Assembly (NCBI RefSeq): GCF_002979455.1
Contig: NZ_PCOU01000022.1
Span: 1 to 64,000, forward strand
Direction of reading: 5' to 3'
Origin: Chryseobacterium sp. MYb7
GTDB taxonomy: Bacteria; Bacteroidota; Bacteroidia; Flavobacteriales; Weeksellaceae
Length of the DNA: 64,000 nt
Made by a program: the position numbers and the translations under genes. Positions within the stretch are counted from its first letter, which is position 1, and every line of letters begins with the position of its first letter. The notes under the pieces are model-generated. The model did not search any database. It worked only from the letters and a program-made list of their open reading frames with translations, and had not been told where the DNA came from. This document shows, in pieces, positions 18,835-28,056 of this stretch.

Positions 18835-21030
18835 TTGAAAAAAAAATTTCCATTTTATAAGCAGCCAGACACTAAAGATTGCGGTCCTACATGTCTTAGG
18901 ATCGTAAGTAAGTATTACGGTAAAAGTATATCTCTGCAGCAGATTCGTAACCTTTCCGAAACAACACGTGAAGGAAGCAGCCTTCTTGGACTAAGCGATG
19001 CGGCAGAAAACCTTGGATTCCGGTCAATGGGAGTCCAAATCGACTTCAATACCCTTAAAGAAGAGGTTTCTTTTCCATGTGTTGCACACTGGAATAAAAA
19101 TCATTTTGTTGTTGTTTATAAAATTGATAAAAACAACAAAGTATATATTTCAGATCCCAGTTACGGATTAATCACCTATACACGCGAAGAATTCATCAAA
19201 TCATGGATCGGAGAAAATGCCAACGAAAATACAGAAGAAGGAATTGTCCTGATTCTTGAAACAACCCCCGCATTTTTCCAGACCGAATTTGATGCTGAAG
19301 AAAGTAAAGCCAGCTTTACTTTTCTTTCCAAATATCTCCTTAAGTACAAGACACTTGTTATTCAGTTAGCCATAGGGCTTTTAGGAGGAAGTTTACTATC
19401 CCTGATATTCCCGTTTCTTACTCAAAGTATTGTAGACGTCGGAATACAAAACCAGGACATTAATTTTATCTATGTCGTTTTACTGGCACAGATCATGCTT
19501 TTCCTGGGAAGAATGGGAATAGAAACCATCCGAAGCTGGATTCTTCTTCACCTTTCGGCAAGAATTAATATTTCAATTATCTCTGATTTCTTTATCAAAC
19601 TGATGAAACTTCCCATAAGTTTCTTTGATACGAGAATGACAGGAGATATCATGCAAAGGATTAATGACCACCACAGAATCGAGCAGCTTCTTACAAGCTC
19701 CTCATTAAATACACTATTCTCACTGGTGAATCTTATCATTTTCAGTATTGTTTTGCTGTTTTATGACTACAGACTTTTCATTGTTTACCTTGTTGGGGCA
19801 ATATTGTATATCGGTTGGATCAGCTTCTTCCTGAAAAAAAGGAAAGAACTTGACTACAAAAGGTTCTCACAAGTCTCCCAGGAGCAGAGTAAAGTAATCG
19901 AGCTCATCAACGGTATGCAGGAAATCAAAATGCATAATGCTGAAAAGCAGAAAAGATGGGATTGGGAATTTCTTCAGGTAAAACTGTTTAAAATCAGAAT
20001 AAAATCACTTTCACTAGAACAATGGCAGTCTGTAGGAGGTAACTTTATCAACCAGATGAAAGATATCCTAGTGAGTTTCCTTTCGGCAAAACTTGTTTTA
20101 AGTGGAAATCTTACTTTGGGGATGATGCTTTCAGTTCAGTATATTATCGGACAGCTGAACAGCCCTCTCCTACAACTCATTGACTTTATCAAGCAGACTC
20201 AGGATGCTAAAATTTCCCTTGAAAGATTAGGGGAGATTCATGATAAAGATGATGAAGAAGACAAAAATGAGCAGTATGTGACAGATGTTCCCAAGAGAGA
20301 TATAGAGATCAAAGATATGTCATTCAGATATATAGGCTCTGATGTTCCGGTTTTTGAAAATTTAAGCCTTACCATTCCCTATCAGCAGACTACAGCAATT
20401 GTAGGAGCCAGCGGAAGTGGTAAAACAACCTTACTGAAACTGTTGATGAAGTTTTATGATCCAGACCAGGGAGAGATCAGAATCGGGAATACCAATATGA
20501 AAAATATTTCACCAAGATACTGGAGAGATCATTGTGGGGTGGTAATGCAGGAAGGATATGTTTTCAACGACACTATTGCGAATAACATTGCTGTAGGCGA
20601 AGATCATATTGACAAACAAAAGCTGAGACGTGCTGTAGAAATAGCCAATATCAAAGAATTTATTGAAAGTCTTCCTTTAAGCTACAATACAAAGATTGGT
20701 AATGAAGGGGTTGGAGTCAGCGGTGGCCAGAAGCAGCGACTTTTCATTGCAAGAGCCGTTTACAAATCTCCTGAGTATATTCTTTTTGATGAAGCCACAT
20801 CAGCATTGGATGCCAATAATGAAAAAGTGATTATGGAAAACCTTGAGCAATTCTTTAAAGGTAAAACGGCTGTCGTAATTGCCCACAGACTTTCCACAGT
20901 AAGACATGCAGATAAAATCATTGTACTGGATCATGGAAGAGTGGTAGAAGAAGGAAGCCATGCTGAGCTGGTAGATTTAAGGGGAGAATATTACAGACTT
21001 GTAAGAAATCAGCTTGAATTAGGCAGCTAA
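18835..21030 (+). CDS. Peptidase C39 domain ABC exporter (PCAT)
   Basis: Bifunctional exporter of 731 residues that cleaves double-Gly leader peptides and pumps the core peptide out. N-terminal C39 peptidase (about 1-140) has C16 in DCGPTC, H90 in NKNHF and D107 in SDPSYG. The exporter membrane domain with about six helices spans about 165-450. The nucleotide-binding domain (about 485-725) has GASGSGKTT, signature VSGGQKQR and FDEATSALD. The start is TTG at 18835; the nearest ATG upstream is out of frame. The peptide substrate gene and HlyD adaptor follow, completing a type I secretion unit. Confidence 0.95.
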   Translation: MKKKFPFYKQPDTKDCGPTCLRIVSKYYGKSISLQQIRNLSETTREGSSLLGLSDAAENLGFRSMGVQIDFNTLKEEVSFPCVAHWNKNHFVVVYKIDKNNKVYISDPSYGLITYTREEFIKSWIGENANENTEEGIVLILETTPAFFQTEFDAEESKASFTFLSKYLLKYKTLVIQLAIGLLGGSLLSLIFPFLTQSIVDVGIQNQDINFIYVVLLAQIMLFLGRMGIETIRSWILLHLSARINISIISDFFIKLMKLPISFFDTRMTGDIMQRINDHHRIEQLLTSSSLNTLFSLVNLIIFSIVLLFYDYRLFIVYLVGAILYIGWISFFLKKRKELDYKRFSQVSQEQSKVIELINGMQEIKMHNAEKQKRWDWEFLQVKLFKIRIKSLSLEQWQSVGGNFINQMKDILVSFLSAKLVLSGNLTLGMMLSVQYIIGQLNSPLLQLIDFIKQTQDAKISLERLGEIHDKDDEEDKNEQYVTDVPKRDIEIKDMSFRYIGSDVPVFENLSLTIPYQQTTAIVGASGSGKTTLLKLLMKFYDPDQGEIRIGNTNMKNISPRYWRDHCGVVMQEGYVFNDTIANNIAVGEDHIDKQKLRRAVEIANIKEFIESLPLSYNTKIGNEGVGVSGGQKQRLFIARAVYKSPEYILFDEATSALDANNEKVIMENLEQFFKGKTAVVIAHRLSTVRHADKIIVLDHGRVVEEGSHAELVDLRGEYYRLVRNQLELGS

Positions 21031-21038
21031 TCAACATA

Positions 21039-21092
21039 TAGCGGTATCCGAAAAGCTTATAGAGTAGGAAAAATTAAAAACTAATATTTATC
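21039..21092 (+). promoter_or_regulatory. Shared leader element, copy A
   Basis: Contains ATCCGAAAAGC, AGAGTAGGA and AAAACTAA in order, ending at the ATG of the Cys-rich peptide. The same ordered blocks precede the tail-collar gene (43862-43921) and the orphan peptide gene (47184-47236). A short stem (AGC/GCT) closes a 12-nt loop. Probably an untranslated RNA element. Confidence 0.6.
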
Positions 21093-21287
21093 ATGAAAAA
21101 TCTAAAAAAACTTTCGAGAAAAGATTTGACACTTGTCAGTGGAGGGGTAGTTATACCTGGTAACAATTGTTGTGGATCCTGGTGTCTTGGCAGTTGGGTA
21201 CCATGTCGTATAAAACATTTTGAGTGCCCACCAGACGCAGACACTTCAGCGCCTGAATGGTATGATGGCAACTGTCCGTTTATTTAA
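21093..21287 (+). CDS. Cys-rich double-Gly leader peptide (bacteriocin-like)
   Basis: 64-residue precursor. The leader is MKNLKKLSRKDLTLVSGG (1-18) with the GG cleavage site used by C39 peptidases. The 46-residue core has six Cys (26, 27, 31, 38, 45, 61), consistent with disulfides made by the upstream VKOR-thioredoxin protein. It lies between the exporter and the HlyD gene. The MKNLKKLSR start is typical of Chryseobacterium bacteriocin-like peptides, whose activity is untested as far as I know. A GC-rich hairpin (21294-21316) follows and may reduce read-through into the HlyD gene. Confidence 0.85.
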   Translation: MKNLKKLSRKDLTLVSGGVVIPGNNCCGSWCLGSWVPCRIKHFECPPDADTSAPEWYDGNCPFI

Positions 21288-21293
21288 ATTATA

Positions 21294-21316
21294 TTCCCCC
21301 TGAAATATTGGGGGGA
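21294..21316 (+). terminator. GC-rich hairpin after peptide gene
   Basis: TTCCCCC / GGGGGAA stem with a 9-10 nt loop and no T-run. Probably a partial terminator or 3'-protecting hairpin that raises peptide mRNA over the HlyD message. Confidence 0.5.
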
Positions 21317-21333
21317 AACTTTACTACAGAACA

Positions 21334-22632
21334 ATGAAAGAAGACGTTTTAGACAATATTGAACTCCGCTCAGAGAGTGTACAGGATATTCTTACCCAGC
21401 CGCCACATTGGATGATCCGCTGGGGAAATACCGTGATATTCGTTATCCTCCTGCTGATTCTCTTCATGAGCTACATTATCAAATATCCGGAATTTGTTCC
21501 GGCACCTATTATTGTGACTTCTCAGAATCCTCCGGAGAAAATAGAAGCCAGGACCAGTTCCAAAATTGAAAAAATATTCATAAAAGACCACCAGGAAGTT
21601 AAAAAGAATGATGTACTTATGGTGATGCAGTCTGCTGCCAACTATAAAGATATTCTAGAACTAAAAAAACTGGTAGATTCCATTACTCCTGATAAGTTAT
21701 ATACCTTTCCTCTTGCCCAGGCTTCAAGATTTAAGCTGGGTGAATTGCAGGGCGAATACAACAGTTTTGCAAAAGCATTCCAGGATGAAGCTCTTTTTAC
21801 AAGATTACAACCTTACGCTCCGGAAAATTTGGCTGCCAATCAGAGCATTTCTGAATACAAAGTAAGAATAGCTACTTTAAAACAACAAAAAAATCTGGAA
21901 TCAATCAAATATGATTTGACCAGAAAAAACTTCAACAGATCTCAGGATCTTTTCAATCAAGGGGTTATTTCGGCCATGGAACTTGAGAATGAAAAGATCA
22001 AATATCTTCAGGCTCAGCAAAACCTTGAAAACCTTAAAATATCCATTTCACAAATGGATGAAGGGATCTCCAATCTTAATAAAACCAAAAGCGGAACCGC
22101 CATTAATACAGAAAAAGACAGAATTACATACTCTTCACAAACCTTACAGCTTCTTGAGCAATTAAGAAAATCGTTAAAACAATGGGAACTGAATTATCTT
22201 GTTATTTCATCTACGGATGGTGTCGCAAGTTTCCAGCAGTTTTTTGGCGAAAATCAGTTCGTAAAGGTAGGTGAACCAATCCTTTCTATTCTTCCGAAAA
22301 ATAAAGAGCAATTGGTGGGCAGAATGTCTGTACCAACCACAAACTCGGGAAAGATCATTCCGGGTGAAAAAGTATTGATCAAATTAGACAATTACCGATT
22401 CCAGGAATATGGTATTATTGAAGGAAAAGTACAGAACATATCTCTGATTCCTGATGATAAAGGAAATTATTATGTAGATGTAATTTTACCAAAAGGATTA
22501 AAAACAAGCTACAACAAAAAACTAACATTCGATAAAGAGCTTAGAGGTAGCGCAGAAATCGTAACACAAGATTTGCGACTCATTGAAAGATTCTTCTATC
22601 AAATCAGAAAACTTCTTGGATATCAGGTTTAA
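21334..22632 (+). CDS. HlyD family secretion adaptor
   Basis: Periplasmic adaptor of 432 residues linking the C39 exporter to an outer-membrane channel. One N-terminal membrane helix (about 32-52), a lipoyl-like half (PEKIEARTSSKIEKIFIKDH), long coiled coils (about 160-270) and a beta-barrel part with FVKVGEPILSILP. No TolC-like gene is adjacent, so a channel encoded elsewhere must serve. It ends before a strong terminator and completes the export locus. Confidence 0.92.
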   Translation: MKEDVLDNIELRSESVQDILTQPPHWMIRWGNTVIFVILLLILFMSYIIKYPEFVPAPIIVTSQNPPEKIEARTSSKIEKIFIKDHQEVKKNDVLMVMQSAANYKDILELKKLVDSITPDKLYTFPLAQASRFKLGELQGEYNSFAKAFQDEALFTRLQPYAPENLAANQSISEYKVRIATLKQQKNLESIKYDLTRKNFNRSQDLFNQGVISAMELENEKIKYLQAQQNLENLKISISQMDEGISNLNKTKSGTAINTEKDRITYSSQTLQLLEQLRKSLKQWELNYLVISSTDGVASFQQFFGENQFVKVGEPILSILPKNKEQLVGRMSVPTTNSGKIIPGEKVLIKLDNYRFQEYGIIEGKVQNISLIPDDKGNYYVDVILPKGLKTSYNKKLTFDKELRGSAEIVTQDLRLIERFFYQIRKLLGYQV

Positions 22633-22652
22633 TAAAATACCTATACAAAAAC

Positions 22653-22685
22653 AAAAGCCGTTTTACAGATTGTAAGACGGCTTTT
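22653..22685 (+). terminator. Terminator of the peptide-export operon
   Basis: 15-bp stem (AAAAGCCGTTTTACA and complement with one wobble), 3-nt loop, followed by TTTTTTAT. Confidence 0.88.
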
Positions 22686-22993
22686 TTATAAATGTATTCT
22701 AATGACAGTGTGCTAAGATTTTACTGTAAAGAAAAAGACGATTATATTTTCCCGTTTACTCGCCTATTATAGGCGTTTTATCAACGAGACAGGTATTTTA
22801 CCTTAAAATAATAAATCCTCCAAAAAAGGGTTATAAAAAAGGCTATAGAGAAGGATCGGCAATATTCATCTATTATCTCAAAGTAAAAAGGATGAAATAC
22901 ACTTGAAATATGATCAATATTCCCCTAAGGCTCTATTGGAATACTATTATTTATAAAAATGAAAAGATGAAGTTATAGTATTTCTAAAAAGAA
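22686..22993. other. 308-base intergenic region
   Basis: Holds a small hairpin (CGCCTAT/ATAGGCG, 22761-22775) followed by TTTTAT, possibly a backup terminator. A stretch at 22850-22875 weakly resembles the shared peptide leader element, but no peptide frame follows. Otherwise nothing seen. Confidence 0.4.
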
Positions 22994-23026
22994 AAACCGC
23001 AATCATTGATGTAATGATTGCGGTTT
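22994..23026 (-). terminator. Terminator after tRNA-Met
   Basis: 14-bp perfect stem (AAACCGCAATCATT and complement), 5-nt loop, then TTCTTTTT on the minus strand. Confidence 0.88.
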
Positions 23027-23030
23027 ATTG

Positions 23031-23104
23031 TAGCGAAGACGGGAATTGAACCCGTGACCTCAGGGTTATGAATCCTGCGCTCTAACCAACTGAGCTACCT
23101 CGCC
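23031..23104 (-). tRNA. tRNA-Met (anticodon CAU)
   Basis: 74-nt cloverleaf without encoded CCA. Acceptor GGCGAGG pairs with CTTCGCT, the D-arm contains AGCTCAGTTGGTTAGAGC, the anticodon loop is TTCATAA with anticodon CAU, and the T-arm is ACGGGTTCAATTCCCGT. The D-arm and acceptor fit an elongator Met tRNA better than an initiator; a tRNA-Ile with lysidine is not fully excluded. It has its own promoter and terminator. Confidence 0.93.
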
Positions 23105-23116
23105 GTTTTGGTGGTG

Positions 23117-23146
23117 CAAATATAGAAAATATTTCTTTACCTCCAA
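23117..23146 (-). promoter_or_regulatory. Promoter of tRNA-Met (TTG-N19-TATATTTG)
   Basis: TTG (23144-23146), spacer 23125-23143 of 19 nt, TATATTTG (23117-23124): an exact consensus promoter 13 bases before the tRNA. Its -33 part lies just beyond the stop codon of the TlpA-like gene. Confidence 0.8.
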
Positions 23147-23148
23147 AA

Positions 23149-24441
23149 TTATTTTAACTTAAAATATTCCAAAACATCGCCAACATGGTCTGGTTTACTG
23201 ATAATCTTATTGTTAGCATCTAAAATAAAATACGTCGGAGTTGCATGAATATTGTACGTATCGGTATAACTACTGTTCCATCCTCTCAATTCTGAATCAT
23301 TCACCCAAGGAAATGCAGCAATCTTTTTAGCATATGAATCTTTATCAACGTCTAAAGACAATCCCACAATCTGGATATTTTTTGATTTCAGATCATTATA
23401 TTTTTCCAGAAGTTTAGGCAATTCGCTTTCACAGTGTGAACATGTAGATGACCAGAATATAATGACCTTTTTATCAGCCTTTACATCGTATAATGATTTC
23501 GCAGTAGTATTCACTGGTGACTGGAACTTATAATTAGGAAAAGCAGCTCCCATTTCAATGTTTGCATTCGACTTTAATGTAGATGCAAGCCTGTCTGTTA
23601 TGGTGCACTTAAGATTCTTAGCAAGGGATAAGTATTTGCTCTTATATTCATCCATCTGATACACATCAAAAATGTCAATCAGTTCTGACAATACAGTCTG
23701 CCCTCTTGGAGTTTCTACTTTTAAACGATCCAATAATGCATCAACAGATTTTGTAACATTTGTATTACCTCCAGAGTTCAGATAAGCCACCAATACAGGC
23801 CTCAATAACGATGAACTTTCTAGCATATCCCCTGACTTATCCAAAAAGTTGATGATCTCCTCCTGGCTTACTTTTTTGGTTGAATCCTGTGTATTAGAAA
23901 GAAACTTACTGTAATTGGTGTTATAGTAAGCAATAAACGGATGCTGAGCAGCATCAATAGAGCCTGAATTACCGGAAAGTCTGTCAATCTCTGTTTTCAG
24001 AGCTTTTCCAAAATCGGTATTATCTTTATAATATTCTTTGATCTGTGCTAAAGCCGGCAAAATAAGCTCTTTTTTTTGTGAGCCTTCCTGCTGCTTACTC
24101 ATCAGGTTGTTAGCATCATCCAGATAAATAACATCTTTTACTTTATTATTCTGGATATCCAGTTTAAAATTCACATTTTTATTTTCAGAAATAAAGCTTA
24201 CTGTATTATTAGAGCCCGGAAAATAGACTTTCATCATTCCCATATAATTACTCGGATATTTAAAAGTCCATGTATTATTCTTACTTTGTTCTTTAGTAAC
24301 AATAATATCTTTCGATCCGTTTAATGTATATAGAATAGCATCCTTGTCTTTAAAATCTGCCGGAGTCTGAATTGTAACTGTAAATTGAGCCTGCAGAGCA
24401 AATGCAGCCAAAACTGCAGATAGCGTATAAATCTTTTTCAT
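23149..24441 (-). CDS. TlpA-family thioredoxin-like protein
   Basis: Exported thiol-disulfide protein of 430 residues. A signal peptide ends at about residue 19 (ALQAQ). The first 120 residues are beta-rich, as in DUF4369-type N-termini, then comes a helical middle. The C-terminal thioredoxin fold (about 290-430) has active site FWSSTCSHCESELPKL and a cis-Pro near ATPTYF. It probably reduces or isomerises disulfides in the periplasm. It is separated from the T9SS gene pair upstream by a terminator. Confidence 0.87.
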   Translation of the reverse strand: MKKIYTLSAVLAAFALQAQFTVTIQTPADFKDKDAILYTLNGSKDIIVTKEQSKNNTWTFKYPSNYMGMMKVYFPGSNNTVSFISENKNVNFKLDIQNNKVKDVIYLDDANNLMSKQQEGSQKKELILPALAQIKEYYKDNTDFGKALKTEIDRLSGNSGSIDAAQHPFIAYYNTNYSKFLSNTQDSTKKVSQEEIINFLDKSGDMLESSSLLRPVLVAYLNSGGNTNVTKSVDALLDRLKVETPRGQTVLSELIDIFDVYQMDEYKSKYLSLAKNLKCTITDRLASTLKSNANIEMGAAFPNYKFQSPVNTTAKSLYDVKADKKVIIFWSSTCSHCESELPKLLEKYNDLKSKNIQIVGLSLDVDKDSYAKKIAAFPWVNDSELRGWNSSYTDTYNIHATPTYFILDANNKIISKPDHVGDVLEYFKLK

Positions 24442-24456
24442 AGAGTAAAAATAAAA

Positions 24457-24482
24457 AAACTCTCTGACTAATCAGAGAGTTT
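24457..24482 (-). terminator. Terminator after small membrane protein gene
   Basis: 11-bp perfect stem (AAACTCTCTGA and complement), 4-nt loop, T-run on the minus strand. Confidence 0.85.
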
Positions 24483-24502
24483 AATATTATTTTAATAAAA
24501 TT

Positions 24503-24724
24503 TTATATTTTTTGAGTTTTGTATTTTTTAGCAAAAAATACAGTCATCATAATTGCAATTACCACTAATCCGATGATATACATATCAATTGGAGAAGCTG
24601 GTGTCCCTGGTCCTACTACACCTGTATCATCCTCACCTGGAGGTGGCATAACAGGAGTATCAGCATATGCAAAAGCAACAATGAACAAGAAAATTGCCGA
24701 AAATAGTTTATTTATGGTTTTCAT
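24503..24724 (-). CDS. Small Pro/Gly-rich protein with C-terminal membrane anchor
   Basis: 73 residues: a signal peptide (about 1-21, ending AYA), a Pro/Gly/Asp-rich stretch (PVMPPPGEDDTG, GPGTPASPID), one hydrophobic helix (about 49-66) and a basic tail (KKYKTQK). Small proteins of this design with an SPID-like motif before the helix are common in flavobacteria, but the function is unknown to me. It follows the T9SS protein gene after 5 bases and so is probably co-transcribed. Confidence 0.7.
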   Translation of the reverse strand: MKTINKLFSAIFLFIVAFAYADTPVMPPPGEDDTGVVGPGTPASPIDMYIIGLVVIAIMMTVFFAKKYKTQKI

Positions 24725-24729
24725 ATATT

Positions 24730-26727
24730 TTATTTTAAGATTTTAGTGTTAACAGTTTCCCCTTTATCAGATACAATTTTTACAACATAAGAATTTTTAA
24801 TTGCATTATTAAGTTCAATAACAAAATCTGTAGATGCATCAACTGCCTTTTTGGAGATAACAAGTTTACCGCTCATATCATAAACTTCAATATCTGCTTT
24901 TTTCCAATTAGGATCAAATCTCACAATGTAGTTTGTAATCTCAGGATTATAAACAACCACTGTTCTAGATGGTTTAGCAGCAGTCGTTTTATCAACCGCT
25001 AAGAAACTATCTGGTTCACCATAATATAAATTATAATCTTCATTAGTTACAGGAATTACATCACCTTGTTTAGCTTCCATTACCGAGCCATTAGCAGCTT
25101 TATAGTAGAATCCTATACCTGTGGATAATTGATGGGTTCCGTTTGCAACTAATGCTGCATTTTCTCTAATTTCAAATTTATAAGATTTAACTTTAGTAAG
25201 GTCGTAATTAATTAACTTAACATTTTTTCCTTTAAAGTTATTTTCATTTGCTTCATTAAGATATAACCAATAGCTGTTACTGTAGTTATTATCAATTCCT
25301 CCAGTAGTAGCTTCTTCGTAAGTACCAATAAGATCAACAGATCTTGCTGTTACCTGTGTTTTACTATCAGCCGAATGTCCCGTAGTACCGTTAGGATACA
25401 CAACATAATAGGTTCTTCCCACTTCATTTCCTGCAGAATCTAAACCGATAACACCCAATTGTTTCACAGTACCACTACTTGTTTTAGAAGCACTTTTATT
25501 AGCAACTCCATTCCCTACGTAAGGACCGGCTCCAAGAACTCTGCTGTAATAATTGAACCTTCTGATATTAGAAAAGTTCAACTGGTCTGCATTGGTATTA
25601 TTATTCAACTTAATAACAAAGGTTCCCATTGGTCTGATCATCATATAATCAACATCACCTGTAGGAACACCCGCATTAAAAGTAATAAACTTACCTTGCG
25701 ATGTACTTAAGGTACCTCCGGAAGTTGTTGTAACCTGACCCGGTTCAAGTCTTACCCCATAAATTGTGCTAAGATTTACTCCGTCATTCGTACCACTGGA
25801 TATAGGCTCATCATATGCAATACCACTTAAATCAAGGTTGGTTAGGAAAGGGTTTGAAAATTGGTAAATATTTTTTCCATAATTACCTTGCCAAGCTGTA
25901 CCTCCGGCTGCGATAGCAAATCTATCCTGAACATATGATTTATATTGTTCATTATAGGAATTTGTAGCAGTACCATTTGTCCCGAAGTTCACCCCATTCC
26001 CTGCATTCTGTAATGTTACAGTCTGGCCAATATCAGTTACTGGTCTTCCTTTAAGGGTTTTTAAGGCTGTAGATACATCTAACCCGGAACCTCCCAGCAT
26101 ATAATATAAGTAAGAAGGCCCAGTCTGTCCGCCAACACCGACTTTTAAATTCGTTGCGACGTTGTAGCTGATTACAGGAAGATTACCATAAAGAAGAACT
26201 TCGTTTTGAGATCCTCTTACGTTGGTAAAGGTTTTACCAAGTTCAGTACTTAAACTTGAAACAGTTTTATCATAAAAAGGCAAACCAATCTGTTGATATG
26301 AACCATGTTTAATAGATCTATATTCTTGATCTACAATTCCGGTAATATTAGTTTGGGGAATGCCCGCAATGTAAAGCTGACCATAAGTGTAAGTTGGGGT
26401 AGCTGTAGAAGAATTCGTGTTTGGAGTTGCATAAGCATTTGGCTCATTCAACTTATTCACGAAGTTAGTTGTAGTGGAACCTTCTGCCTTGTCTACACCA
26501 CCAGTAGTGATCGTTTTGAAAGAATCGGTAGAAGCTCCATTAACCATAAAGTTTCCATGATTTTCAATCAATCCGCTTCCTCTCATTTGTAGGCCTCCAC
26601 CGGTATACACCAATGTGCCTTTACTTACGTACGTAGTAGCAGCGTCATCTACGTGTAATAGAACATTCTGCGCCTGAACAGAAACCACTGCTGCTAATAA
26701 ACCTATAGCAAATAAACTTTTTCTCAT
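24730..26727 (-). CDS. T9SS type A sorting domain surface protein
   Basis: 665 residues with a signal peptide (about 1-19, VSVQAQ) and a C-terminal sorting domain (about 590-665: ADIEVYDMSGKLVISKK ending VNTKILK), which directs export through the type IX system and surface attachment. The middle is Gly/Asn/Thr-rich and beta-strand-like with no enzymatic motif that I recognise. It is probably an adhesin-like or structural surface protein. A -7 box (26766-26773) precedes it, and the small membrane protein gene follows in the same transcript. Confidence 0.85.
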   Translation of the reverse strand: MRKSLFAIGLLAAVVSVQAQNVLLHVDDAATTYVSKGTLVYTGGGLQMRGSGLIENHGNFMVNGASTDSFKTITTGGVDKAEGSTTTNFVNKLNEPNAYATPNTNSSTATPTYTYGQLYIAGIPQTNITGIVDQEYRSIKHGSYQQIGLPFYDKTVSSLSTELGKTFTNVRGSQNEVLLYGNLPVISYNVATNLKVGVGGQTGPSYLYYMLGGSGLDVSTALKTLKGRPVTDIGQTVTLQNAGNGVNFGTNGTATNSYNEQYKSYVQDRFAIAAGGTAWQGNYGKNIYQFSNPFLTNLDLSGIAYDEPISSGTNDGVNLSTIYGVRLEPGQVTTTSGGTLSTSQGKFITFNAGVPTGDVDYMMIRPMGTFVIKLNNNTNADQLNFSNIRRFNYYSRVLGAGPYVGNGVANKSASKTSSGTVKQLGVIGLDSAGNEVGRTYYVVYPNGTTGHSADSKTQVTARSVDLIGTYEEATTGGIDNNYSNSYWLYLNEANENNFKGKNVKLINYDLTKVKSYKFEIRENAALVANGTHQLSTGIGFYYKAANGSVMEAKQGDVIPVTNEDYNLYYGEPDSFLAVDKTTAAKPSRTVVVYNPEITNYIVRFDPNWKKADIEVYDMSGKLVISKKAVDASTDFVIELNNAIKNSYVVKIVSDKGETVNTKILK

Positions 26728-26765
26728 TGTATAAATTATTTGTGTGTTAATACAATCTTTAACTG

Positions 26766-26773
26766 CAAAGGTA
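26766..26773 (-). promoter_or_regulatory. -7 box of T9SS protein operon
   Basis: TACCTTTG on the minus strand, an exact TAnnTTTG match 38 bases before the ATG. No clear TTG at the usual spacing. Confidence 0.45.
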
Positions 26774-26801
26774 TTATTTTTTTCCAGAAAAAAAAATATT
26801 T

Positions 26802-27989
26802 TTACCTATTAATCAAAACATTATCTTCAGTCAATATGATCTCCTTGTCCTCTCCTATTGAAAACATATAGTCTTCTAGAACTTTTTCGGTGGTACCTCG
26901 AAGGCCTCTTGCTCCTAAACCTTTATCAATAGTTTCCTCTACAATTTTCTCAATTGCCCCATCCGTTATTACCAAATCTGTACCATCCATCTTGAAAAGT
27001 TCCACAAATTGATTCACGATTGAATTTTTAGGTTCTTTCATAATTCTTACAAGCGTTTCTTTCGTGAGTTTATCGAGATAAGTAATGATTGGAAATCTTC
27101 CTAAAAGTTCTGGAATTAATCCGAAAGTACGAAGGTCAATTGCATTAATATTTGTTAATATATATTCGTCTTCGTCTGTTTTGTTAATTTTTTCAGAGCT
27201 GAAACCTATCGCCTGCTTGTTCATTCTTCTTTCGATAATCTCTTTGATCCCGTCAAAAGCTCCACCGGCAATAAACAGTATATTCTGAGTATTTACCTGA
27301 ATATATTTCTGATCCGGGTGTTTTCTTCCTCCCTGTGGCGGAACATTTACGATGCTTCCTTCCAACAGTTTCAGTAGTCCCTGCTGTACTCCTTCTCCGG
27401 AAACGTCTCTTGTAATACTTGGATTATCAGATTTTCTTGCAATTTTATCAATCTCATCAATGAAAACAATTCCCTTCTCAGCTTTTTCCACATCATAATC
27501 TGCTACCATCAATAGTCTGGACAGGATGCTTTCCACATCTTCTCCTACATATCCTGCTTCTGTTAAAATAGTAGCATCCACAATACAGAAAGGAACATTA
27601 AGCTCTCTTGCGATAGTTTTTGCCAGGAGCGTTTTACCCGTTCCCGTTTCTCCTATCATGATGATGTTCGACTTTTCAAGCTCCACCTCTCTGTTTTCGT
27701 CCTTAGCATGGAGTAATCTTTTATAATGATTATATACAGCAATTGAAAGCTGTTTTTTTGCCTGATCCTGCCCGATCACGTATTGATCAAGAAATACTTT
27801 GATTTCTTTTGGCTTTTTAAGCTCCTCCATACTTTCTGCAGGTGAGTATCCTGTCTTGGATGCTCCATCTTTCACAATAGCATGTGCCTGCTCTATACAA
27901 TTTTCACAAATAAAACCATTCTGCCCAGAAATCAGCATCTGTACTTCATTTCTTTTTCTGCCGCAGAAAGAACATTGGTTGGAATTCAT
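26802..27989 (-). CDS. clpX: ATP-dependent Clp protease ATP-binding subunit ClpX
   Basis: AAA+ unfoldase of 395 residues that feeds substrates to ClpP. The N-terminal zinc domain has C6, C9, C28 and C31. Walker A is GETGTGKT (113-120) and Walker B is GIVFIDEID. The pore and sensor regions are complete. clpP is not adjacent in this window, unlike in many bacteria. A terminator (28018-28051) separates it from the HIT gene upstream, so it has its own promoter. Confidence 0.97.
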   Translation of the reverse strand: MNSNQCSFCGRKRNEVQMLISGQNGFICENCIEQAHAIVKDGASKTGYSPAESMEELKKPKEIKVFLDQYVIGQDQAKKQLSIAVYNHYKRLLHAKDENREVELEKSNIIMIGETGTGKTLLAKTIARELNVPFCIVDATILTEAGYVGEDVESILSRLLMVADYDVEKAEKGIVFIDEIDKIARKSDNPSITRDVSGEGVQQGLLKLLEGSIVNVPPQGGRKHPDQKYIQVNTQNILFIAGGAFDGIKEIIERRMNKQAIGFSSEKINKTDEDEYILTNINAIDLRTFGLIPELLGRFPIITYLDKLTKETLVRIMKEPKNSIVNQFVELFKMDGTDLVITDGAIEKIVEETIDKGLGARGLRGTTEKVLEDYMFSIGEDKEIILTEDNVLINR

Positions 27990-28017
27990 ATGATATAATA
28001 TATATGTATATGTTAAA

Positions 28018-28051
28018 GAAAATCGTAAAAAATTACTTTTTTACGATTTTC
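28018..28051 (-). terminator. Terminator after HIT protein gene
   Basis: 15-bp stem GAAAATCGTAAAAAA with its complement and a 4-nt loop, between the HIT stop codon and the clpX start. Confidence 0.75.
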
Positions 28052-28056
28052 TGTTT

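Noticed and set aside
22835..22880. Possible fourth copy of the shared leader element (AAAGGCTATAGAGAAGGA)
   Set aside because: Only part of the blocks match, the 12-base loop is absent and no peptide frame follows.
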